A DNA stretch of 64,000 bases from an uncultured Alteromonadales bacterium (GTDB taxonomy: Bacteria; Pseudomonadota; Gammaproteobacteria; Pseudomonadales; Cellvibrionaceae): assembly GCA_937864365.1 (NCBI GenBank), contig CALMJT010000039.1, positions 24,745-88,744 of the forward strand. The letters are read 5' to 3'. Below the pieces are notes generated by a model. That model was not told the origin of the DNA and ran no database searches. It saw nothing but the letters and a program-made list of their open reading frames with translations. The position numbers were made by a program, and so were the translations under genes. Below, piece by piece: positions 17,997 through 27,607 of this stretch (the stretch's first letter is position 1; every line of letters begins with the position of its first letter).

Positions 17997-18536
17997 ATGA
18001 ATGAGCGCACCATCCGAAATTCAATACCACGCTTTATTGATGCTAGAAAGCTGGCTCAAAAAGATGCTGTTATTGAAGGTAATGTGATTATCAACAGCCT
18101 AGATCGCTTATCTGAGCTGGCACATAATCAGTCAGATGTTATTACAGTAACATTTGCTTTTGATATTGATGATCACGGTTATATTGTGATTCAGGGTGAG
18201 ATCAAGTCAGAAATTGCTCTGACTTGTCAACGTTGTTTAGAGCCAATGATATTTCCGATTGATACATCGGTAAATATTGCGGTAGTTCGCGATCAAGAAG
18301 CCGCTAAACAATTACCGAAATCACTAGATCCTTGGATTGTTGAAAGTGAAAGTGCTGATCTATATGAACTGATTGAAGAAGAAATTCTTCTTGAGGTACC
18401 AATAGCGCCTTTTCATGAACATCAGTGCATTCCAGAAAATTTGTTTTCTTCCGGTGAAAAACCGAAAGAAATCCCAAAAACTAATCCATTTAGCGTTTTG
18501 GAGCAATTAAAGGGCTCGTCGAGTAAGTCAGACTAA
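17997..18536 (+). CDS. yceD: YceD/DUF177 protein, 23S rRNA accumulation protein
   Basis: 179-aa DUF177 family protein, linked in E. coli to 23S rRNA levels and conserved next to rpmF. The core CQRCLEPMIFPI has the family CxxC pair, and the C-terminus has the usual NPFSVLEQLKG. There is no ribosome site because the -10 box ends 9 bp before the ATG. N-terminal alignment with E. coli YceD by eye (IPRFIDARKLAQKD against LPLTLDPVRTAQKR) supports this ATG. rpmF follows 53 bp on. Confidence 0.92.
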   Translation: MNERTIRNSIPRFIDARKLAQKDAVIEGNVIINSLDRLSELAHNQSDVITVTFAFDIDDHGYIVIQGEIKSEIALTCQRCLEPMIFPIDTSVNIAVVRDQEAAKQLPKSLDPWIVESESADLYELIEEEILLEVPIAPFHEHQCIPENLFSSGEKPKEIPKTNPFSVLEQLKGSSSKSD

Positions 18537-18589
18537 TGTCTATTCTAAAGGCGCCCCAGCTTCAATCGAGAATTTTAGGAGCTTAAAAA

Positions 18590-18772
18590 ATGGCAGTTCA
18601 ACAAAACAAAAAAACCCGTTCACGTCGTGGCATGCGTCGCTCTCATGATGCTTTAACTGGCCCAACTCTTTCAATCGACGGCACTTCTGGTGAAAAACAC
18701 TTGCGTCACCATGTGAGCGCAGACGGTTTCTACCGCGGCAAGAAAGTAATTAGCACAGGTAACGAAGAGTAG
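18590..18772 (+). CDS. rpmF: 50S ribosomal protein L32
   Basis: Small basic protein of 60 aa in the large ribosomal subunit. It starts [20 protein letters not shown], the usual L32 N-terminus, and has the [17 protein letters not shown] tail. It lacks a zinc-binding Cys set. A good site (TTAGGAGCTTAAAA) precedes the ATG. Its stop is directly followed by the plsX start codon. Confidence 0.97.
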   Translation: MAVQQNKKTRSRRGMRRSHDALTGPTLSIDGTSGEKHLRHHVSADGFYRGKKVISTGNEE

Positions 18773-19762
18773 TTGATATCGTCAATTACTATCGCTATTG
18801 ATGCGATGGGTGGAGATCAAGGTCTCCACTCAACAATTCCAGCTTGTATAGATTATGCAAGTGAACATCCTTCCGATACATTATTGATTTTCTCGTCCGA
18901 GAATATTAACCATCAAAATCTTCCCAGCAATATCCAGGTTATCAAAGCTAACAGCTCTGTATTGATGACAGAAAGTGCCGCATATGCTTTGAGACATCGA
19001 TCTGATTCAACGATGGCCGGGGCCTTAAACGCTGTTGCTGAGGGACGAGCCCAAATTTGTCTCAGTTCCGGTAATACTGCCGCATTGATGGCGCTTGGGT
19101 ATCATATTCTGGGTACTTACGAAGGTCTTCGTAGGCCAGCGATATGTAAGCCGATTCCAACCTTAAATAAACACAGTTACATGCTTGATTTGGGCGCCAA
19201 TGTGCGAGCCGATCCTCATCAGTTACTAGAGTTTGCTCGTCTTGGCAGCGGTTTGGCAAAACTGCTCGATGACAATGCTTCACCTAAGGTTGCGCTGCTG
19301 AATATTGGTACTGAAGAGCAAAAAGGGAATCAGTTAATTCATCAAGCGAATGAGCTGCTCTCTGAGTGTCCGGACATTAATTATGTTGGTTATATTGAAG
19401 GCGATTCCATATACAGTGGAACGGTTGACGTTATTGTTTGCGACGGATTTGTCGGCAACGTTGCCCTTAAGGTGAGTGAAGGTGTTGCCAAGCTGGCTTT
19501 GTCTCAATTGAAATCGTCGTTTAAATCTAGCTTCTATGGTCGTGCGCTTGGCCAATTTGCCCGGCCATTGTTGCGAAAATGGCGTACACAATTCGACCCT
19601 GCTCGCTATAATGGCGCCTGTTTTCTGGGCCTCAATGGTGCGGTGATAAAAAGTCATGGGTCCGCAGACGCGCAGAGTTTTCGGTTTGCTATTGAAATGG
19701 CTTCGGATTTTGCCAAGAAGCAAACCACTAGCAGGCTTCAACGTTATTTTCAGGACAGTTAG
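18773..19762 (+). CDS. plsX: PlsX phosphate acyltransferase
   Basis: Converts acyl-ACP to acyl-phosphate, the first step of phospholipid synthesis through PlsY (329 aa). The only sensible start is the TTG at 18773, which touches the rpmF TAG stop. Motifs are IAIDAMGGDQG at the N-terminus, MLDLGANVRADP and VALLNIGTEEQKGN in the middle and VCDGFVGNVALK. It is probably translated by coupling from rpmF, since the start has no independent strong site. Confidence 0.96.
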   Translation: MISSITIAIDAMGGDQGLHSTIPACIDYASEHPSDTLLIFSSENINHQNLPSNIQVIKANSSVLMTESAAYALRHRSDSTMAGALNAVAEGRAQICLSSGNTAALMALGYHILGTYEGLRRPAICKPIPTLNKHSYMLDLGANVRADPHQLLEFARLGSGLAKLLDDNASPKVALLNIGTEEQKGNQLIHQANELLSECPDINYVGYIEGDSIYSGTVDVIVCDGFVGNVALKVSEGVAKLALSQLKSSFKSSFYGRALGQFARPLLRKWRTQFDPARYNGACFLGLNGAVIKSHGSADAQSFRFAIEMASDFAKKQTTSRLQRYFQDS

Positions 19763-19836
19763 TTCTTTGTGTATTTCATCAATTTGGCTGAGCTGAAAAT
19801 AGATAAGTATCTATTTAATTATAAAAGAGAATTTTT

Positions 19837-20781
19837 ATGACTATGCCGAACTTGGCATTTATTTTCCCCGGCCAAGGTGCTCAATCTGTGGGTATGATGG
19901 CTGAGCTTGCCAGTGAGTATCCCATCGTTAAAGAAACCTTCGCGCAGGCGTCGGCGGTATTAGGTTACGATCTATGGTCTCTTTCCCAAAATGACGAGAC
20001 CGGGCAAATCAACATGACCGAAATTACTCAGCCGTTATTGTTAACGGCCAGTGTTGCCGCTTGGCGAGTATGGTCAAGCATCACTAAGGCGCGTCCGGCG
20101 TTTTTATCTGGACACAGTCTGGGCGAGTGGTCGGCTCTAGTTTGCGCTGGTGTGGTTAGTTTTGAAGACGCAGTTAATTTAGTAAGGCTGCGTGGCAAAT
20201 ACATGCAAGAAGCCGTACCTGCGGGTGTTGGCGCTATGGCAGCTGTAATAGGGCTTGATGATGAGTCGGTAATGAAGGCCTGTGAGACAGCTGCAGAAGA
20301 TCAATTTGTTGCTCCGGTTAACTATAACGCTCCAGGTCAAGTTGTAATAGCTGGGCATAAAGAAGCGGTGGACCGAGCCATAGTGGCGTGTAAGGCATCT
20401 GGTGCTAAAAAAGCCATGCCGTTGGCCGTAAGCGCTCCTTTCCATACCGTATTAATGAAGCCTGCTGCTACAAAGTTGGCTGAAGAGATAAAGCAAGTTA
20501 CTTTCAATTCGCCAGAGATTCCAGTTATTCACAATGTCTCCGCTGCGCAAGAAAGTGATCCTGAGTCGATCAAAAATTTAATGATTCAGCAGATATATTT
20601 ACCGGTTCGCTGGGTTGATTGTGTCAAAGCTTTATCGGCAAGTGGTGTTCAACAGGCCGTTGAGTGCGGTCCTGGTAAAGTGCTTAGCGGTATGATCAAA
20701 CGCATTGATAAAAGTATACAGTGTTTCCAATCAGAGACTCCTGATGCAATTTCAGAAGCGGTTGAGGCCGTCAACGCTTAA
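19837..20781 (+). CDS. fabD: FabD malonyl-CoA:ACP transacylase
   Basis: Transfers malonyl from CoA to acyl carrier protein for fatty-acid elongation (314 aa). Motifs are FPGQGAQSVGMM at the N-terminus, the nucleophile elbow GHSLGEW (Ser94) and the catalytic His in SAPFHTVLM. It follows plsX by 74 bp and comes before fabG in the standard fab order. Confidence 0.97.
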   Translation: MTMPNLAFIFPGQGAQSVGMMAELASEYPIVKETFAQASAVLGYDLWSLSQNDETGQINMTEITQPLLLTASVAAWRVWSSITKARPAFLSGHSLGEWSALVCAGVVSFEDAVNLVRLRGKYMQEAVPAGVGAMAAVIGLDDESVMKACETAAEDQFVAPVNYNAPGQVVIAGHKEAVDRAIVACKASGAKKAMPLAVSAPFHTVLMKPAATKLAEEIKQVTFNSPEIPVIHNVSAAQESDPESIKNLMIQQIYLPVRWVDCVKALSASGVQQAVECGPGKVLSGMIKRIDKSIQCFQSETPDAISEAVEAVNA

Positions 20782-20842
20782 TTTTAAAAGCTGGGTGTAT
20801 ACCTGGTTTTGAAAGTTTACTCGCAATTAGGTTGAAGAATTT

Positions 20843-21586
20843 ATGTCATTAGAAGGTAAGGTCGCGATAGTAACGGGTGCATCGAGAGGTATAGGTGCAG
20901 CAATCGCCAAGAAGCTGGGTAAGTCTGGAGCAACTGTTATTGGTACTGCAACCAGTGAAAATGGTGCCTCGGCTATCACAGACTACTTAAAAGCAGAAGG
21001 TATTTCTGGTCAGGGTTATGTGCTTGATGTAAGTGATGCCGAATCGGTACAGGCGTTCTTAGAGTCTGTAAGCAAAGATTGGTCTGCGCCTTTAATATTG
21101 ATCAACAACGCGGGTATTACCAAAGATAATTTGTTAATGCGCATGAGCGATGATCAATGGTTTGATGTTATCAACACCAACTTGAATTCAATGTACCGAC
21201 TTTCTAAGGGCGTATTGCGTTCAATGATGAAAGCTCGCTGGGGACGCATTGTTAATGTTGCTTCGGTGGTTGGTTCGATGGGCAACGCTGGTCAGACTAA
21301 CTATGCCGCTACAAAAGCGGGCGTAGCAGGTTTTGCGCGTTCTTTGGCAAAAGAAGTTGGCTCTCGTGGCATTACGGTGAATACTGTTGCTCCAGGATTT
21401 ATTGATACAGATATGACACGGGCTTTGACCGACGAGCAAAAAGCCCCTATGTTGGCAGCTATTCCACTTGCCCGTTTGGGTGAGCCAGAAGAAATTGCCT
21501 CTGTGGTCGACTTTCTTGTAAGCGACGGCGCAGCATACGTTACCGGCGAAACTTTACATGTAAACGGCGGTATGTATATGGCGTAA
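20843..21586 (+). CDS. fabG: FabG 3-oxoacyl-ACP reductase
   Basis: NADPH-dependent reductase of the short-chain dehydrogenase family, the second step of each elongation cycle (247 aa). The Rossmann motif VTGASRGIG, NNAGIT, the catalytic NVASVVGS and YAATK (Tyr/Lys) and the C-terminal VTGETLHVNGGMYM are all typical. It lies between fabD and acpP. Confidence 0.97.
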   Translation: MSLEGKVAIVTGASRGIGAAIAKKLGKSGATVIGTATSENGASAITDYLKAEGISGQGYVLDVSDAESVQAFLESVSKDWSAPLILINNAGITKDNLLMRMSDDQWFDVINTNLNSMYRLSKGVLRSMMKARWGRIVNVASVVGSMGNAGQTNYAATKAGVAGFARSLAKEVGSRGITVNTVAPGFIDTDMTRALTDEQKAPMLAAIPLARLGEPEEIASVVDFLVSDGAAYVTGETLHVNGGMYMA

Positions 21587-21638
21587 GGACTTTATTAGTC
21601 TTTAGCGCTTAATAACGAGAATTTTTTCACATCTTGCA

Positions 21639-21688
21639 TTCACAAATTTATTGTTATGCATGTACAATGCGGCCTCGTGTTTGGCCGC
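21639..21688 (+). promoter_or_regulatory. Likely acpP promoter with leader hairpin
   Basis: A -35-like TTCACA (21639-21644) is separated by 18 bp from TACAAT (21663-21668), which is preceded by TG. Directly after it is a perfect hairpin, GCGGCC/GGCCGC (21669-21688). The remaining leader runs about 80 nt to the acpP ATG with an AGGAG site. A dedicated promoter suits the high expression of ACP. Confidence 0.6.
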
Positions 21689-21767
21689 GACAATATAACA
21701 GGTCGTAACCGCAGGAAACGGACGGCGGCTCAACCGAATTTATACCGACTAGGAGTTAAAAAACCTT

Positions 21768-22004
21768 ATGAGCAGCATTGAAGAACGCGTTAAGAAAATC
21801 GTTGCCGAGCAACTTGGTGTTAAAGAAGAAGAAGTAAAAACTGAAGCATCTTTCGTAGAAGACCTTGGTGCCGATTCTCTTGATACCGTTGAGCTGGTAA
21901 TGGCTCTTGAAGAGGAATTCGAAACCGAAATTCCTGATGAAGAAGCCGAGAAAATCACCACCGTACAATTAGCAATCGACTACATTAACGCTAACTTGGC
22001 GTAA
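21768..22004 (+). CDS. acpP: Acyl carrier protein
   Basis: 78-aa acidic carrier for fatty-acid intermediates. The phosphopantetheine site is Ser37 in [17 protein letters not shown], which is canonical. It is preceded by a strong GGAG site and followed by a clear terminator before fabF. Confidence 0.98.
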   Translation: MSSIEERVKKIVAEQLGVKEEEVKTEASFVEDLGADSLDTVELVMALEEEFETEIPDEEAEKITTVQLAIDYINANLA

Positions 22005-22031
22005 TTTTTACTCGATTGTTACATCGTTGCT

Positions 22032-22069
22032 AAAGCCGTACTATCTACTTAGTGCGGCTTTTGTTTTAT
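22032..22069 (+). terminator. Rho-independent terminator after acpP
   Basis: Stem AAAGCCGTAC/GTGCGGCTTT (one G-T pair) at 22032-22062, followed by TTGTTTT. It lies 28 bp after the acpP stop and separates it from fabF, so fabF is probably expressed from partial read-through or its own promoter. Confidence 0.85.
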
Positions 22070-22178
22070 ATGCGTTATAAATTTTTTCGGAATTGGTAAA
22101 GCTTTATTATTGCAATACATGTTTAAATCAATTCGGAATTTCTATGTTTGCTAGAGTTTTTGTTTTCGGGAGGCAATC

Positions 22179-23420
22179 GTGACCCGCAGAAGAGTTGTTG
22201 TGACCGGATTGGGCATGGTTAGTCCAGTCGGCAACACCGTCGCCGAGTCTTGGACGAACATTAAAAATGGTGTGAGTGGTGCGAGAACCATCGATACCTT
22301 CGATATCTCTCCATTTACCACCCAGTTTAGCTGTTCGGTCAAAAATCTTGACCTTGATCCATACTTGACACCCAAAGAAGCGAAAAAAATAGATGCTTTT
22401 GTTCAGTATGGAATGGCAGCTGGCATTCAGGCGATGTCAGACTCTGGTTTAGAAGTCTCTGAAGAACTTGCACCGAGAATGGGTGCTGTAATTGGTTCTG
22501 GCATTGGTGGCCTTCAAGACATTGAAAATGTCACATTAACCATCGAAAACAAAGGTCCTAAGCGAGTTAGTCCTTTTTTCGTTCCAGGTTCCATCACCAA
22601 TATGATCTCGGGCAACCTATCGATTCGATACGGTTTTAAAGGTCCGAATTTGGCGGTAGTGACAGCTTGTACCACAGGAACTCACGCCATTGGTTTAGCT
22701 GCGCGTTCAATCATTCACGACGAATGTGATGTGATGTTGGCTGGCGGTGCTGAAATGGCAACGACTCGCGTGGGTTTAGCTGGTTTCAGTGCAGTTAGAG
22801 CCTTATCGACTCGCAACGACGCTCCAGAGCTTGCCAGCCGTCCTTGGGATATTAACCGTGATGGTTTTGTTTTGGGGGATGGTGCTGGGATTGTTGTACT
22901 GGAAGAATACGAACATGCTAAGGCGCGTGGCGCGACTATTTATGCCGAGCTTTTAGGCTTTGGTATGAGTGGCGATGCGTACCATATTACTTCTCCTCCA
23001 GAAGATGGCGCCGGCGGTGCCTTGGCAATGAAGAACGCTCTCCGAGATGCCAAAATGAATCCTGAGCAGGTTGATTACATCAATGCTCACGGTACTTCGA
23101 CACCAATCGGTGATTTGGCGGAAATTCGTGGTGTGAAGTCCTTGTTTGGCGATCACCAAAGTAAGTTAGCTATAAGTTCTACCAAGTCGATGACGGGTCA
23201 CCTTCTCGGTGCTGCTGGAGCTGTTGAAGCTATTTTTACCGTTTTGGCCTTAAAAGATCAGGTTCTTCCACCTACTATTAACTTGGACAATCCAGAGCCT
23301 GAAGTTCAAGGCCTAAATCTGGTTCCTCACGAAGCTCAATCTTCGGAAATCAGTGTAGCGTTATCAAACTCCTTTGGATTTGGTGGAACCAACGGTACTT
23401 TAGTATTTGGAAAAGTTTGA
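22179..23420 (+). CDS. fabF: FabF beta-ketoacyl-ACP synthase II
   Basis: Condensing enzyme that elongates acyl-ACP with malonyl-ACP (413 aa). The GTG start at 22179 has a GGGAGGC site and begins with [16 protein letters not shown]. The catalytic triad is visible as [12 protein letters not shown] (Cys about 164), [12 protein letters not shown] and [12 protein letters not shown] (two His). The terminal [12 protein letters not shown] is typical. In related genomes pabC follows; here mltG comes next. Confidence 0.97.
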   Translation: MTRRRVVVTGLGMVSPVGNTVAESWTNIKNGVSGARTIDTFDISPFTTQFSCSVKNLDLDPYLTPKEAKKIDAFVQYGMAAGIQAMSDSGLEVSEELAPRMGAVIGSGIGGLQDIENVTLTIENKGPKRVSPFFVPGSITNMISGNLSIRYGFKGPNLAVVTACTTGTHAIGLAARSIIHDECDVMLAGGAEMATTRVGLAGFSAVRALSTRNDAPELASRPWDINRDGFVLGDGAGIVVLEEYEHAKARGATIYAELLGFGMSGDAYHITSPPEDGAGGALAMKNALRDAKMNPEQVDYINAHGTSTPIGDLAEIRGVKSLFGDHQSKLAISSTKSMTGHLLGAAGAVEAIFTVLALKDQVLPPTINLDNPEPEVQGLNLVPHEAQSSEISVALSNSFGFGGTNGTLVFGKV

Positions 23421-23515
23421 GATCCAGATGCTTGCGAGAATCTCTGATCGTTGTATCTTAGCCATGTTACGCAATTAATTTGCTTTGATTGGCAGAGATT
23501 CTGGATACCGTTTAG

Positions 23516-24550
23516 ATGCTTAAAAAAATCGCACTCACTCTATTATTGATTTCGATCACTGGGGCAGGTGCGATTTTTTTTGCTTGGCAATCTCTTGTTA
23601 CTTGGGCTCACAGCCCATTGTCTCTATCGTTCGATGACTTTGTGATCGAACGTGGTCAGAACCTGACTCAAATTTCCAAAAGACTTCTTAGTGATGAACC
23701 TCGTTGGAAGCAACGGGCGGCAGTGTTTTATGCCTCTCGACTAGGATTGACGCGCATTAAGTCAGGTGAGTACCAAATTTCGAATACAGAGACTTGGCAC
23801 CAACTTCTTGAGAAGTGGGTTCTAGGCCAAGTTGTTGTGCGTCAGGTCACCTTGGTTGAAGGTTGGACGATTAACCAAGCACTTGAACAGCTCCATAAGC
23901 AAGAAAGGCTCGTACAAACACTTTCATCGATAAAATCTGCCGAGCTGTTGGCTAAGCTGCCCAAAGACAATAACTTTCCAGAAGGGTGGTTTTTTGCCGA
24001 TACCTATTCGTATCAATCCGGCGATAGCGATTTAGATATTTTAGAACGTGCCCACCTACGAATGATTCGCGAGCTGGATGATTCTTGGCAAAAAAGAGCT
24101 GACAACCTTCCATTGGCTTCGCCATACGAAGGGCTTATTTTAGCCTCCATTGTTGAGAAAGAGACCGGTGTCAAAAGTGAGCGACCCAGAATAGCCGGTG
24201 TTTTTATCGAACGATTACGTCGCGGAATGAGATTGCAGACCGATCCTACCGTCATCTATGGTTTGGGTGAAAGCTATCAAGGTAATCTTACTCGCACTCA
24301 TCTGCGCCAGGCCACCGACTACAATACCTATGTCATTAGCGGTTTACCGCCTACGCCGATCGCGTTGGTTGGTAAAGAGTCTTTAGACGCCGTTTTTCAG
24401 CCGCTTGAAGAAGATTATTTGTATTTCGTAGCGAAAGGCGACGGCAGTCATTATTTCTCTAAAACATTAGAAGAGCATAACAATGCCGTGCGCCGCTATC
24501 AAATTGAAAAACGTGCCCAGAATTATCAATCCAGTCCTTCATCACAGTGA
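23516..24550 (+). CDS. mltG: MltG endolytic murein transglycosylase
   Basis: Inner-membrane lytic transglycosylase thought to end glycan-strand synthesis (344 aa, YceG family). It has an N-terminal transmembrane anchor (about 5-25), a LysM-like segment, then the catalytic domain with LILASIVEKETG (catalytic Glu), FIERLRRGMRLQTDPTVIYGLG and YNTYVISGLPPTPIA. It lies 12 bp before tmk, so the two are probably co-transcribed. Confidence 0.95.
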   Translation: MLKKIALTLLLISITGAGAIFFAWQSLVTWAHSPLSLSFDDFVIERGQNLTQISKRLLSDEPRWKQRAAVFYASRLGLTRIKSGEYQISNTETWHQLLEKWVLGQVVVRQVTLVEGWTINQALEQLHKQERLVQTLSSIKSAELLAKLPKDNNFPEGWFFADTYSYQSGDSDLDILERAHLRMIRELDDSWQKRADNLPLASPYEGLILASIVEKETGVKSERPRIAGVFIERLRRGMRLQTDPTVIYGLGESYQGNLTRTHLRQATDYNTYVISGLPPTPIALVGKESLDAVFQPLEEDYLYFVAKGDGSHYFSKTLEEHNNAVRRYQIEKRAQNYQSSPSSQ

Positions 24551-24562
24551 GTATTTAAACTT

Positions 24563-25228
24563 GTGACTGAGTCATTTATTTCTGAACTCCAGCCAAAGCG
24601 CGGTAAATTCATCACTTTCGAAGGCGGTGAGGGTGGTGGTAAATCAACCAATATCCAATTTGCTAAAGACTATTTAGCGGAGCAAGGCATCGATTTACTA
24701 CTAACTCGTGAGCCAGGTGGTACACCTTTAGCCGAAGAAATTCGGGGATTGCTCCTTGCTAATCGTGAAGAGTCTGTTGATGAAATGACCGAGCTGCTAC
24801 TGGTTTTCGCCGCAAGAGCTCAACATCTCAACCAAGTAATTCTACCGGCACTGGAAAAAGGTCAATGGGTGTTGTGTGATCGCTTTACCGACGCTACCTA
24901 CGCATATCAGGGGGCAGGTAGAGGACTGTCTATTCATGGAATTCAAACATTAGAATCACTCGTTCAGCGAGAGCTTCGGCCCGATTTAACCTTGTTGTTT
25001 GATTTGGATGTGAACATTGGCGCAGAAAGAGCTCGTGGAAGAGGCGCATTGGATCGTTTCGAAAATCAAGAGATGGCGTTCTTTGAGCGTGTGCGCGACA
25101 TGTATTTGAAGCGCTCCGTCAGTGAATCGTATTATCGAATTATCGATGCAGGTCGATCGCTCCCTGAAGTTCAAGAATCGGTAAAAGCTTGCCTGCAAAC
25201 TTGTCTTTTTGATAAAAACCGTCAGTGA
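24563..25228 (+). CDS. tmk: Thymidylate kinase
   Basis: Phosphorylates dTMP to dTDP (221 aa). The GTG start at 24563 gives a short extra N-terminus before [14 protein letters not shown], the P-loop. The DR motif [17 protein letters not shown] and the [16 protein letters not shown] segment are canonical. It is in the usual mltG-tmk-holB neighbourhood, but a VanZ-like gene and a leftward rluA gene separate it from holB here. Confidence 0.96.
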   Translation: MTESFISELQPKRGKFITFEGGEGGGKSTNIQFAKDYLAEQGIDLLLTREPGGTPLAEEIRGLLLANREESVDEMTELLLVFAARAQHLNQVILPALEKGQWVLCDRFTDATYAYQGAGRGLSIHGIQTLESLVQRELRPDLTLLFDLDVNIGAERARGRGALDRFENQEMAFFERVRDMYLKRSVSESYYRIIDAGRSLPEVQESVKACLQTCLFDKNRQ

Positions 25229-25244
25229 TTTGAGGGTATAAATA

Positions 25245-25625
25245 TTGTTGGCTGTTTTTCTAAGGTCTCAATTTTTCGTATTAATTGCATTCTACCTATA
25301 CATGGGTGTGATTAACGTTGCAGGAACGTCTCTCGCCAGTATTAACGATCTATTCATGCACGCTGCTGGTTATTGTGTTTCGGTTTTTTCGGCATTTTTA
25401 GCGTATGGTTTGTTGCGCCAGTTTTGGAAGGTCGTCTGCTCAATTTGGATCTTCTCAATTGGTGTAGAGATCATTCAATTTGTCTTGCCGTGGCGGACTT
25501 TCGATTGGTTCGACATACTGGCAAACCTCGGCGGGCTCTTGGTTGGATTTACCATTATTCAATTAACCAAACCGCTCTTTTTACCCTATTTGGCAAGGCT
25601 ACACGCTAAAGCAAAAAGCTTTTAA
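25245..25625 (+). CDS. VanZ-like small membrane protein
   Basis: 126-aa protein with about four hydrophobic segments and the VanZ-family pattern: short loops, FSIGVEIIQFVLPWRTFDWFDILANLGGLL near the end. Function unknown; VanZ of enterococci affects teicoplanin resistance, but most bacterial members are uncharacterised. The start is a TTG at 25245, 16 bp after tmk. Confidence 0.72.
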   Translation: MLAVFLRSQFFVLIAFYLYMGVINVAGTSLASINDLFMHAAGYCVSVFSAFLAYGLLRQFWKVVCSIWIFSIGVEIIQFVLPWRTFDWFDILANLGGLLVGFTIIQLTKPLFLPYLARLHAKAKSF

Positions 25626-25736
25626 TGCTAATGCTGCTTGGGTTTCTGTGCGTCATGTTAAATAAAACCGTTCGATAAAACAGAGGCGGCTTTTGAAGCG
25701 TTGTAAATTAATTCAAAAGGTACAGGGAATCGAACT

Positions 25737-26366
25737 TTAAAACGGTGCGCGGCAGGTAAGGGTAATCCAACCGGGATATACCGGATGTTTAAATTGAATG
25801 CGTTGTGCATGTAGCAGCAATCTATCACTTTGTGCTCTACTGGATTCTGTTCCATAAAGACTGTCGCCTAAAATCGGATGGCCTAAAAATTCTGTGTGCA
25901 CTCTCAATTGATGGGAGCGACCCGTTACTGGTTTTAGCAGCAGTCGGCTTTGGTTTTTGGTTTTATTTTGTTCTAATCGATGGTATTCGGTCAGGGCGTG
26001 TTTGCCGTCACTGTGAATCATTTGTTTGGGTCGGTTAGTCCAGTCGCAGATAAGCGGTTGCTCTACAAATCCATGCTCTAATTCGACACAACCTTCAACC
26101 ACCGCAATGTATTCTTTGTGAATCTCTCGATCTTGAAACGATCTAGCCAGCTTGCTTAAGGACGTTTGATTTTGTGGCAATATAACTAGACCCGATGTTG
26201 CCATATCAAGTCGGTGAACAACTCGGCTGTTCGGGTGAGTTTTCAACATTCTATTGATCAAACAGTCTTGTTTTTCCGGCCCTTTTCCAGGTACTGTCAG
26301 CAAGTTTGCAGGTTTATTAACCACCAGTAAGTGTGGATCTTGGAAAACAATTTCTATTGGTGGCAT
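25737..26366 (-). CDS. rluA: RluA-family pseudouridine synthase
   Basis: 209-aa pseudouridine synthase without an S4 domain. The catalytic motif is VVHRLDMATSG with Asp54, followed by GRSHQLRVHTEFLGHPILGD. The size, the lack of S4 and the NKPANLLTVPG start fit RluA, which modifies 23S rRNA U746 and tRNA U32, but TruC-like specificity cannot be excluded. It is convergent with the VanZ-like gene and divergent from holB. Confidence 0.88.
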   Translation of the reverse strand: MPPIEIVFQDPHLLVVNKPANLLTVPGKGPEKQDCLINRMLKTHPNSRVVHRLDMATSGLVILPQNQTSLSKLARSFQDREIHKEYIAVVEGCVELEHGFVEQPLICDWTNRPKQMIHSDGKHALTEYHRLEQNKTKNQSRLLLKPVTGRSHQLRVHTEFLGHPILGDSLYGTESSRAQSDRLLLHAQRIQFKHPVYPGWITLTCRAPF

Positions 26367-26486
26367 GGGAGCAATCGTAAGTTTTTTGAAATTAATGACG
26401 CTATCGCGTTAAATGGCGGGCGAATACTGATAGGTTTTAACCGATCCGACAAGCATCCACGTGTATTTTTAAGTTTTTGTGTGAAT

Positions 26487-27467
26487 ATGAGTGCTCAATC
26501 TGAAACAGAATCATTGTTAACTTATCCCTACCCATGGCATCAAGCCGTCTGGCAAAAGCTGGAAAAGAGCATGGCTTCCGATAAGTTGGTTCACGCAATT
26601 CTGGTTGCAGGTCCTGCTGGTATTGGTAAACAAGCCTTGGTGACTGCATTGGCGCACCGCCTTTTGTGTACCAACTCTGAAAATGGAAGTGTGTGTGGTG
26701 TTTGCAAGGGTTGCCAGTTAAACGCGGCGCAGACTCACCCCGATTTAAAGTTTGTTATACCTGAAGAAAAAGGTAAGGCAATAAAAATCGAGCAAGTACG
26801 GGAATTAAATGAATTCTTCTCTAAAACCGCTCAACAGCTTGGCAAGAAAATCGCCATACTTGGCCCGGTAGAAAATTTAAATTTAAACTCAGCCAATGCA
26901 TTACTCAAAACATTAGAAGAACCAACATCTAACTCTCATTTATTGTTATTTAGTCATCAACTTAGTGGTGTTCTTGCAACTATTCGCAGTCGAACGCAAT
27001 TATTGTCCATGCCTATGCCGACAGAGCAAGAAAGTGTTGGCTGGCTAGAAACAATGACTGATTTAAATGCTCTAGAACTTCTCGAATTTTCCGGTGGCGC
27101 TCCTTTACGAGCGTTAGAATATTGTGATGTTACGATACTGGACGAACATAAAAAGATGGTCAGTTTGGTTTCACAGGTATATGACGGCGCAATTTCACCG
27201 CTTCTAGCCGCAGCACAATTACAAAAGCAAGATTTGCAATCGGTATTAACTTGTCTTCTTAATAATCTCGACTCTAAAGTGAGATCTGTTTTTTTGGGTG
27301 GGAATGAAGTTGATCCTCGTCTTACATGGTCGCTTCAAAAAATGTATGGCTTGAGGGACATTGTTATAGGTCTCGCTCACCAAATTACTAATGGGGCTAA
27401 TCCTAATAAACAATTGGCGCTTGAAGAGATTTTTTATTCTTATGCTCAATGTGGTGTTAATCGATAA
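26487..27467 (+). CDS. holB: DNA polymerase III delta-prime subunit
   Basis: Clamp-loader subunit that helps place the sliding clamp on DNA. I chose the ATG at 26487 (326 aa, MSAQSETESLL). The frame extends to 26331, but that part overlaps the rluA promoter region and is not family-like. Motifs are a Walker-A-like GPAGIGKQA, a zinc-binding Cys set (C..CGVCKGC), THPDLKFV and the LKTLEEPTSNSHLLLF segment. It precedes pilZ as in Pseudomonas. Confidence 0.93.
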   Translation: MSAQSETESLLTYPYPWHQAVWQKLEKSMASDKLVHAILVAGPAGIGKQALVTALAHRLLCTNSENGSVCGVCKGCQLNAAQTHPDLKFVIPEEKGKAIKIEQVRELNEFFSKTAQQLGKKIAILGPVENLNLNSANALLKTLEEPTSNSHLLLFSHQLSGVLATIRSRTQLLSMPMPTEQESVGWLETMTDLNALELLEFSGGAPLRALEYCDVTILDEHKKMVSLVSQVYDGAISPLLAAAQLQKQDLQSVLTCLLNNLDSKVRSVFLGGNEVDPRLTWSLQKMYGLRDIVIGLAHQITNGANPNKQLALEEIFYSYAQCGVNR

Positions 27468-27607
27468 GTGGTCAAATGACGGAGTCAATTTCCTATCCGT
27501 TGGAAATTGATCTATAGTTGAGCAAAGCAATACCAGTTCAAAAGATTGACATTAGATTTTGATCATTTTAACAATATCTAATATTCTTAAGCGCTTGTTT
27601 ACATTCA

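Noticed and set aside
19334..19741. 135-codon frame antisense to plsX
   Set aside because: plsX has clear motifs throughout; the antisense frame has none.
26331..26486. Upstream extension of holB
   Set aside because: It runs across the divergent rluA start and promoter region and does not resemble delta-prime N-termini; the ATG at 26487 fits better.
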